This document shows, in pieces, positions 58,271 to 64,000 of a stretch of DNA of 64,000 nucleotides (its first letter is position 1; each line of letters starts with the position of its first letter). The stretch spans positions 62,001-126,000 of the forward strand of contig NZ_FOFM01000005.1 of the NCBI RefSeq assembly GCF_900110875.1. Reading direction: 5' to 3'. The notes under the pieces were generated by a model. The model was given only the letters and a program-made list of their open reading frames with translations. It had not been told where the DNA came from and did not search any database. Both the position numbers and the translations under genes were made by a program. The stretch is from Pseudovibrio axinellae (GTDB taxonomy: Bacteria; Pseudomonadota; Alphaproteobacteria; Rhizobiales; Stappiaceae).

Positions 58271-58549
58271 ATGACTGAAAAACAGCAAAACACCTCCGCC
58301 CATACAAAAGACAAGATGGCGCGTCGTTACGAAGACGGCGCTGAGCATAAGCACGACAAAAACCATCTGGAGTATGAGCGCGGGCATAAAACTCACCCAG
58401 CCACCCAACATGGCGGCAATCCAAATGGACACAAACACCCCCACAAAAACCGTGCAGGGAAGAGCCACTCAGACAACGCGCATCATCAAACCAAAATGCG
58501 AGATCACAAAGAACACACCCGCGCGCACCACAGAAAAGGCTCTCACTAA
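58271..58549 (+). CDS. histidine-rich small protein
   Basis: The 92-aa protein starts MTEKQQNTSAHTKDKMARRY with GAGGGG upstream. It contains 18 histidines spread along its length (HGGNPNGHKHPHKNRAGKSH and others), is very hydrophilic and has no signal peptide. It could bind Ni, Zn or Cu as a storage or buffering protein. Frames on the opposite strand are less likely because they lack ribosome-binding sites. Confidence 0.6.
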   Translation: MTEKQQNTSAHTKDKMARRYEDGAEHKHDKNHLEYERGHKTHPATQHGGNPNGHKHPHKNRAGKSHSDNAHHQTKMRDHKEHTRAHHRKGSH

Positions 58550-58575
58550 AAGTGTATCGCCTATAGGATGACACA

Positions 58576-58612
58576 AAAAAACACCCCGACCATTTCTGAT
58601 CAGGGTGTTTAA
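58576..58612. terminator. bidirectional terminator between His-rich gene and sodium symporter gene
   Basis: The AAACACCCC...GGGTGTTT stem (58576-58612) is bracketed by a run of A on the left and TTTAATC on the right, and separates two converging genes. It can stop transcription from both sides. Confidence 0.65.
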
Positions 58613-58634
58613 TCATTTTCGGGTTTCTATAGGC

Positions 58635-59969
58635 TTAGCTAAACAGCAGCCCATAAACCATCACCCAAAGCACAGCTGTCGGCGCGACAATCCGCATAAT
58701 CCATTTGAACGCAAGCATCAAATTGAAGCTTAGGCGTCCCTGATTGGTCAGCTCGTTACCAACCTTTTCAAGCCCAACCCAACCAGCAAACAACGCGGTC
58801 AAGATACCACCGATTGGCAAAGTGTAAGCATCTACGCCGTAAGCCATGAGGTCAAAGATGTTCATGTCAAAGAACTTAATATCACCCCAGACACCCATCG
58901 CCAGTGAACATGGTACGCCCATCAAAAAGATCACAAGCCCTACCGCTGTTGCAGAGAACTTACGCCCTACACCAAAATCCTCAGCAAAATAGGCAACTGG
59001 AATGGCCAGCAGCGAGATGGAGGAGGTCAGCGCTGCAATCAAAAGCATCGCGAAGAAGAGAATCTGGAAGAAGTAGCCACCAATCATCTCACCAAACACA
59101 GCCGGAAGCGTGATGAAAGTCAGGCCCGGCCCTGCAGCTGGGTCCATGCCAAAAGCATACACCGCAGGAAGCACCAGCAAGCCGCCCAACACAGCAACCA
59201 TCGCCGCAAGGAACACAACCCAGTAGGACGCATTGGGAATATCAGCATCACTGTCAAGGTAAGACCCATAGGTGACCATCGCACCCATACCAAGGGAGAG
59301 ACTGAAGAAAGCCTGTCCGAGAGCTGCACTTACCATCGGTCCGTCAACCTGAGACCAATCCGGCTTCAGGAAAAACTCAATTCCTTCCCAAGCGCCAGGC
59401 AGTGTCACACTGCGCGCCACGAGCACGATCAGCAACACAAACAGAAGGGGCATAAGCACCTTAACTGAACGCTCAATGCCCTCAGCAACACCCGCAAGCA
59501 CAATGCCGATCGTCAACACCATGAACACACCATGGTAGAAGATTGGCTCACCAACGCCGGTAACAAGGTCATTAAACTGGCCCGCAAGCTGATCAGGCGC
59601 ATCAACGTGGATGCTGCCGGCAATACTTTTGACCAGATAGGCAATCGTCCAACCACCCACAACCGAGTAGAATGAGAGGATCATAAAGCTGGTGACCACA
59701 CCCAGAACGCCTGTCGTCATCCATCGCTTACCACCCAAGGCCCTAAACGCACCAACAGGGTTTAGCTTTGCAGCACGACCGATACCTATTTCTGCCATAA
59801 TCAAGGCAACACCAATCGTTCCCATGATGATGAGATAGACTGCAAGAAAGGCACCGCCCCCTTGCGTCCCTGCCAGATATGGAAACTTCCAGATATTACC
59901 CAGACCGACCGCAGAGCCTGCGGCAGCCATAATGAAGCCAAAGCGGCTTCCCCATTGCTCACGTTTCAT
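58635..59969 (-). CDS. sodium-dependent transporter of the NSS (neurotransmitter:sodium symporter) family, paralog 1
   Basis: The 444-aa membrane protein has the NSS signature in helix 1 (GSAVGLGNIWKFPYL) and FSLSLGMGAMVTYGSYL in helix 6. Helix 8 reads ALTSSISLLAIPVAYFAEDF. It imports amino acids or related amines with Na+. It has the same length and many identical blocks as the gene at 60684, indicating a tandem duplication. The start MKREQWGSRFGFIMAAAGSA is as in the family. The substrate is unknown. Confidence 0.95.
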   Translation of the reverse strand: MKREQWGSRFGFIMAAAGSAVGLGNIWKFPYLAGTQGGGAFLAVYLIIMGTIGVALIMAEIGIGRAAKLNPVGAFRALGGKRWMTTGVLGVVTSFMILSFYSVVGGWTIAYLVKSIAGSIHVDAPDQLAGQFNDLVTGVGEPIFYHGVFMVLTIGIVLAGVAEGIERSVKVLMPLLFVLLIVLVARSVTLPGAWEGIEFFLKPDWSQVDGPMVSAALGQAFFSLSLGMGAMVTYGSYLDSDADIPNASYWVVFLAAMVAVLGGLLVLPAVYAFGMDPAAGPGLTFITLPAVFGEMIGGYFFQILFFAMLLIAALTSSISLLAIPVAYFAEDFGVGRKFSATAVGLVIFLMGVPCSLAMGVWGDIKFFDMNIFDLMAYGVDAYTLPIGGILTALFAGWVGLEKVGNELTNQGRLSFNLMLAFKWIMRIVAPTAVLWVMVYGLLFS

Positions 59970-60336
59970 TATTATTATTGCCGATCAACATGTGATGGTT
60001 TGTTTCAATCAAGCATCAAGGCTTGAAATGAATTCGTCTATCTGGCTGTTTTGATGAAATTTTTAGCCTTGTTGATCAGACATTTTGTCACAGGTAAAAC
60101 CACCTACACCAAAATAAATAGTATTTTTGCGGGTGCAGCTTTTAATATTATCCTCAAATATGGACAATTATACCTATATACTCTTCATTCTAGGCACGAA
60201 TACGATTTTTATATCGGATTTTCAGCATTTCCAGCCACCACAGAAAAGAGCTGTGACAGCTTAAAGCAATTTACTGCCTTTATGGGCGGCCCACATTTTT
60301 TTCTAAAATGCTCCCGAAATTTCCCACCACTCATAT

Positions 60337-60364
60337 AAAAAGCATCGCTGGGACGATGCTTTTT
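60337..60364. terminator. orphan bidirectional terminator
   Basis: A 10-11 bp stem (AAAAAGCATCG/CGATGCTTTTT) with a six-base loop has T-tracts in both directions. No annotated gene ends near it on either strand, so it may terminate an undetected small RNA or short gene. Confidence 0.7.
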
Positions 60365-60631
60365 GTTTAATTCGCCATCACACTACACCTTACGGCTGAG
60401 GCCACTGTATCCGGACATGGCGGTATCTGGCCTGCTTACCGTAATCAAGACAGGCAATCTCACGTGGCAGTCTGGCATTCATAGAATGCACCCAGTAGCG
60501 TTTAAGCCGTCTCAACATTTTAAGCTTCCTTATCGAGACAATATTAGCGAAGGGAATATGCCCAACGCGGCCACACAACGCCTTTTTTCAGCCCAGATTA
60601 AGTCCACCATGCAACAACTGATAAACAGCAT

Positions 60632-60664
60632 AAAAAAAAGGCCACCAAAACCGGCGGCCTTTTC
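60632..60664 (-). terminator. terminator of NSS paralog 2
   Basis: The stem AGGCCGCCGG/CCaccGGCCT-type (60640-60661) with an AAAA loop is followed on the minus strand by a run of eight T. It lies 20 bp after the stop of the gene at 60684. Confidence 0.75.
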
Positions 60665-60683
60665 ATTGTTTTTAAATGATGGT

Positions 60684-62018
60684 TTAAACATCAAAGGTTG
60701 CGTGCAGCATTACATATATAATTGCAATTGGCGCAACCACGCGGCACATCCACTTCCAAGCCGTCAGGTATGTAAAGGGTCGCTCACCTTCATTAGTGAT
60801 TTCATTTACAAACTTGTCGTAGCTCACCCAGCCAGCAACCAGACAAGTCGCAACCCCACCAAGTGGCAGGAAGTAGTTGTCGGTAATGAAGCCCAGTAAT
60901 TCAAAGAAGTTCATGCCAAAGAGGGTAAACTCACCCCAAATTCCCAGAGCCAATGAGCTTGGAACACCAAACAGGAAGGTTACGAGGCCAACCCAGATGG
61001 TTGCGGACTTACGGCCAACGTTAAATTCTTCGCACACGAACGCCACAACAACCTGCAGCAATGAAATTGCTGAAGTAATGGCAGCAACAAACAGCAATAC
61101 AAAGAAGCAGAGCTGAATGAACATTCCAAAAGGAAGCTCCGCAAAAATTGCAGGCAGCGTGATAAAGGTTAAGCCTGGTCCCGCAGCAGGGTCCATATTA
61201 AATGCAAACACAGCCGGAAGGATCAGGAAACCAGCCAGAACGGCAACAAGCAGGTCAAGACCAACAACCCACATAGCAGCATTAGGAATACTCTCCTTTT
61301 TACCAAGGTAAGAACCGTAGGTAATCAACGCACCCATACCAAGAGAGAGCGTGAAGAACGCCTGCCCAAGCGCCGCACTCACCATATCTGCATCCAGATG
61401 AGACCAGTCAGGTACCAGGAAGTATTTTACGCCCGCCATCGCGCCCGGGAGTGTCAGCGAGCGAACCACCAATAGTGCAAGTAATATGAACAGAAGCGGC
61501 ATCATGATTTTGGAGGCTTTTTCAATCCCCCCAGAAATACCCCTGATAACAATCAGAACCCCGATAGCCATAAAGGCACCATGATACACGATTGGCTCAA
61601 TCGCACTTGAAACAAGCGCACCGAATTGTTTTTCAAACTCCGCACCGGTGTAACCGGAAAAACCACCGCTTACGGTTTTCACGATGTAGGCAACGGTCCA
61701 GCCACCCACGACCGAATAGAACGAGAGAATTAAAAACGCAGTCAGAACTGCCAGTAACCCAAATATGGACCAGCCACCACCAGCTGCACGCTTAAAAGCG
61801 CCAAATGGGTTAGACTGAGCCTGTCGGCCAAGAGCAATTTCCGCGATCATGACGCACACGCCAATCGCGATCAAAAACGCGACATAAACGACGAGAAACG
61901 CCCCGCCGCCTTCTGCGCCAACCAAATATGGAAATTTCCAGATATTACCTAATCCAACAGCTGAACCAGCAGCTGCCAAAATGAAGCCGATACGACTTCC
62001 CCAATGCTCTCGTTGCAT
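60684..62018 (-). CDS. sodium-dependent transporter of the NSS family, paralog 2
   Basis: The start is the ATG at 62018 (MQREHWGSRIGFILAAAGSA) with TTAGGT upstream; an in-frame start at 62114 adds 32 non-family residues. The 444-aa protein shares helix 1 (GSAVGLGNIWKFPYL) and much of helices 6-8 with paralog 1. The divergence elsewhere suggests different substrates. The 264 bp upstream contain a striking inverted repeat. Confidence 0.95.
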   Translation of the reverse strand: MQREHWGSRIGFILAAAGSAVGLGNIWKFPYLVGAEGGGAFLVVYVAFLIAIGVCVMIAEIALGRQAQSNPFGAFKRAAGGGWSIFGLLAVLTAFLILSFYSVVGGWTVAYIVKTVSGGFSGYTGAEFEKQFGALVSSAIEPIVYHGAFMAIGVLIVIRGISGGIEKASKIMMPLLFILLALLVVRSLTLPGAMAGVKYFLVPDWSHLDADMVSAALGQAFFTLSLGMGALITYGSYLGKKESIPNAAMWVVGLDLLVAVLAGFLILPAVFAFNMDPAAGPGLTFITLPAIFAELPFGMFIQLCFFVLLFVAAITSAISLLQVVVAFVCEEFNVGRKSATIWVGLVTFLFGVPSSLALGIWGEFTLFGMNFFELLGFITDNYFLPLGGVATCLVAGWVSYDKFVNEITNEGERPFTYLTAWKWMCRVVAPIAIIYVMLHATFDV

Positions 62019-62180
62019 GTGACCTAAGCCATTCTTGTTGATTTTGCTTGAGTGTATTTGGAAATCAACTTTCGTAAGTCGCCAGATTCTAGCAATATAA
62101 TGCCAGAGATACACCCCTTTTGTGCAACAGAGTTTCTCATACCTAACTATTTGGTGTCACGATGCCCATAAAATTGTAAC

Positions 62181-62263
62181 ACTGATTACTACGGGTGTTT
62201 TGCTGAGAATTTTTCAACATTATAAGTAGTACTGATTACTTTGAGTGCTTAGTAATCAGTACT
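62181..62263. repeat. inverted repeat with extra half-site upstream of NSS paralog 2
   Basis: AGTACTGATTACT (62228-62240) and its exact complement (62251-62263) flank a 10-bp spacer. A third ACTGATTACT lies at 62181-62190 in direct orientation, 50 bp away. No T-tract follows the stem on the minus strand, which favours a regulator-binding site over a terminator. Confidence 0.7.
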
Positions 62264-62282
62264 ATCGGTAAATATGTAGATC

Positions 62283-62645
62283 TCAATTACATTTGGAACA
62301 CGAGTCGGGCCACATCTCCAAGTTACAAAGAGAAGCGATATTGGAAACAATTTCCGAGGCCCCAGACTGCTTGGCGCTTTGACAAGCCGCATTGGCACTG
62401 CTCTTTGAGAACCTGCCACCTGAGACAATCGAAAGCGGGAAGCTCAAGTCGCTGCGCTGATAAGTTAAACTGCTCTGACCACACTTAAGCATTGGAAAGG
62501 ACCCACTGTCGCTACTGCCATCGGCATAAAGCACGTCAGAGCGGTTGCAGTAGTCAGTCATCGGGCGCGGTTCTTCAGCATAGCTTCCTGACGCAGCCAT
62601 AAACACACCGGCCAGCAAAAGGCCGAGACACCAACTGATACGCAT
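62283..62645 (-). CDS. small secreted cysteine-containing protein
   Basis: The 120-aa protein starts at the ATG at 62645 (MRISWCLGLLLAGVFMAASG) with AAGGAAG upstream. The Sec signal peptide is followed by a mature part with at least six cysteines, ending CSKCN, so it is probably disulphide-bonded in the periplasm. No family is recognised. A 180-bp gap separates it from the nitronate monooxygenase. Confidence 0.75.
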   Translation of the reverse strand: MRISWCLGLLLAGVFMAASGSYAEEPRPMTDYCNRSDVLYADGSSDSGSFPMLKCGQSSLTYQRSDLSFPLSIVSGGRFSKSSANAACQSAKQSGASEIVSNIASLCNLEMWPDSCSKCN

Positions 62646-62825
62646 TTTTCTTCCTTTTATTGTTGGTCCCACACACGCCTATTCGTGGCAGGGCACTTTT
62701 AAGGACGAAACAACGGCTCAGTTGTGAAAATGCAGATTGCCGAGCAGCTGCCCGGCAATCCAGTAATTAAAGTTCTGATCGTATCAGCTAGAGGACTGCA
62801 TATCGCCTCCAGTGCATCAGCAGTT

Positions 62826-63812
62826 TTATTCTGCAGCTTCTAAAATAGGAGCCTGTTCCAGAAGTGTGTTTCTAGCTGCAGCATATTCATTGGAGAATTT
62901 AGCAACCAGCTCACCCGCGCTTCCAATGGTCTTGATCGAACCAATACCCTGGCCGCAACCCCAGATCTCTTTCCAGCTCTTGGGTTTGTTTTCAACCTTG
63001 TTAAAGTCCATGGTTTTCACATCACCCTCCGGCAGGTTCTGCGGATCCATTCCGGCCTTTTCGATCGATGGCGCGAGGTAGTTGCCATGAACACCGGTAA
63101 ACAGGTTGGAATAAACAATATCCTGAGCGCTGCTATCAACGATCATCTGCTTATATGCCTGCTCTGCATTGGCTTCCGTGGTCGCAATAAAAGCAGAGCC
63201 AATATAGGCCAGATCAGCACCCATAGCTTGTGCAGCAAGAATGGACTGTCCCGTCCCAATGCTGCCAGAGAGCAACAGCGGGCCGTCAAACCACTCGCGA
63301 ATTTCCTGAATGAGAGCAAACGGAGATGTCGTACCAGCATGACCGCCAGCACCCGCTGCCACAGCAATGAGGCCATCAGCACCCTTTTCGATCGCTTTAC
63401 GAGCGTGGGTGTTGTTGATGATGTCATGCAACACAATACCACCATAAGAGTGGACCGCATCAAACACCTCAGGGCGAGCACCAAGGGAGGTGATGACAAT
63501 AGGCACCTTGTATTTTACACAAAGCTCCACATCGTGCTGCAGTCTTTCATTAGAGCGGTGCACAATTTGGTTCACTGCAAACGGAGCTGATGGCTTATCT
63601 GGGTTAGCAGCATCATAAGCTGCAAGCTCTTCAGTGATCTGGATCAACCATTCTTCCAGCTTTTCTTTTGGCCGGGCATTCAACGTCGGGAAAGACCCAA
63701 CAATACCTGCCTTACACTGCGCGATCACCAGATCTGGGTTGCTGATAATAAACAAAGGACTGCCAACCACCGGCAAACGCAACTTCTCTTTTAGAATCTT
63801 TGGTAAAGCCAT
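62826..63812 (-). CDS. nitronate monooxygenase (2-nitropropane dioxygenase family)
   Basis: This is an FMN-dependent TIM-barrel enzyme that oxidises alkyl nitronates. The start is the ATG at 63812 (MALPKILKEKLRLPVVGSPL) with GGGAG upstream; a start at 63833 would add seven residues. The 328-aa product has the phosphate-binding GPLLLSGSIGTGQSILAAQA and GADLAYIGSAFIAT and the conserved VAAGAGGHAGTTSPF loop. Confidence 0.9.
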   Translation of the reverse strand: MALPKILKEKLRLPVVGSPLFIISNPDLVIAQCKAGIVGSFPTLNARPKEKLEEWLIQITEELAAYDAANPDKPSAPFAVNQIVHRSNERLQHDVELCVKYKVPIVITSLGARPEVFDAVHSYGGIVLHDIINNTHARKAIEKGADGLIAVAAGAGGHAGTTSPFALIQEIREWFDGPLLLSGSIGTGQSILAAQAMGADLAYIGSAFIATTEANAEQAYKQMIVDSSAQDIVYSNLFTGVHGNYLAPSIEKAGMDPQNLPEGDVKTMDFNKVENKPKSWKEIWGCGQGIGSIKTIGSAGELVAKFSNEYAAARNTLLEQAPILEAAE

Positions 63813-63861
63813 TTCAAATACACTCCCTAACAAAACACCGCATTGCCCGTATCATTTTAAA

Positions 63862-64000
63862 TCAGGCAACATCTCCTCGCCGCCGCTTCAATCTTTCCTG
63901 CATGTCATGCATCATTGCTCCGCTCTGGTCATCAACCAAAGCAAGAACATCATGTGCAGTTAAAACTCGAAAATCTTGAGAAAGCACATGTACGCTGCGC
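63862..64000 (-). CDS. C-terminal end of an unidentified protein (partial)
   Basis: An open minus-strand frame enters from the right edge and ends at a TGA at 63862-63864. It encodes about 45 residues (VHVLSQDFRVLTAHDVLALV, then KRRRGDVA). Nothing identifies the family. It would lie 49 bp upstream of the nitronate monooxygenase start. Confidence 0.4.
   Translation of the reverse strand, partial: RSVHVLSQDFRVLTAHDVLALVDDQSGAMMHDMQERLKRRRGDVA

Larger units (their letters stand above)
59970..60683. other. 714 bp between the two NSS genes
   Basis: The region is AT-rich. It contains a perfect hairpin AAAAGCATCG/CGATGCTTTT near 60338-60364 with T-tracts on both strands, and the paralog-2 terminator. 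A 95-codon plus-strand frame at 60051-60338 and a 178-codon one at 60363-60899 lack support. Confidence 0.5.

Noticed and set aside
58226-58616. Two hydrophobic frames opposite the His-rich gene
   Set aside because: His-rich codons on one strand read as hydrophobic codons on the other. The plus frame has a good ribosome-binding site and the minus frames do not.
60363-60899. A 178-codon plus-strand frame
   Set aside because: It overlaps the end of the NSS paralog and its terminator in antisense, with no motif or ribosome-binding site.

Overview
The window is a 64 kb chromosomal segment from an alphaproteobacterium. The ribosomal, EF-Tu and RNA polymerase proteins, the gene order and the neighbourhood content (betaine-type ABC transport, Na+-dependent transporters) fit a marine Hyphomicrobiales/Stappiaceae-type organism. 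Pseudovibrio is my best guess, from recognition only and not proven by the sequence.

Layout. (1) Positions 1-25.0 kb, all on the minus strand, hold the fused translation/transcription super-cluster. In transcription order this is tRNA-Tyr, tRNA-Gly, tuf (copy 2), tRNA-Trp, secE, nusG, rplK, rplA, rplJ, rplL, rpoB, rpoC, a small conserved gene, rpsL, rpsG, fusA, tuf (copy 1), rpsJ, rplC, rplD, rplW, rplB, rpsS, rplV and the start of rpsC. Between rpoC and rpsL lie two decaying genes: an AEC-type permease with three in-frame stops and deletions, and a likely beta-keto-acid-cleavage-enzyme-like gene with one. (2) 25.0-29.2 kb hold a LysR regulator with a divergent quinone-oxidoreductase-like gene, then the 23S rRNA methyltransferase gene rlmB and tRNA-Thr.

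(3) From about 29.2 to 45.4 kb lies an integrative island inserted in the 3' part of tRNA-Thr. The evidence is a 53-bp exact direct repeat at both borders, a 23-bp direct repeat just inside each border, and a tyrosine recombinase next to the right end. Its cargo is an unknown 351-aa gene, a P4-like primase/helicase split over two reading frames, an excisionase-like HTH protein, and a five-gene defence operon. That operon, in transcription order, is hsdM, hsdS, a PUA/EVE-like plus NucS-like nuclease, hsdR and a YgjP-type metallopeptidase. A type I restriction-modification system with two embedded accessory genes is the most interesting system in the window.

(4) 45.4-54.3 kb hold a quaternary-amine operon: a divergent DeoR-type regulator, binding protein, ATPase, fused double permease, choline-kinase-like protein and an FAD/GcvT-type demethylating dehydrogenase. 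The genes overlap or nearly touch, so import and breakdown of a methylated amine appear coupled. (5) 54.3-64 kb hold small unknown proteins, a flavodoxin-fold quinone reductase divergent from a TetR regulator with three matching palindromic operators between them, a His-rich protein, two tandem neurotransmitter:sodium symporter paralogs of equal length, secreted small proteins, a nitronate monooxygenase and the end of one further gene. No rRNA genes, CRISPR arrays or intact insertion sequences were seen.
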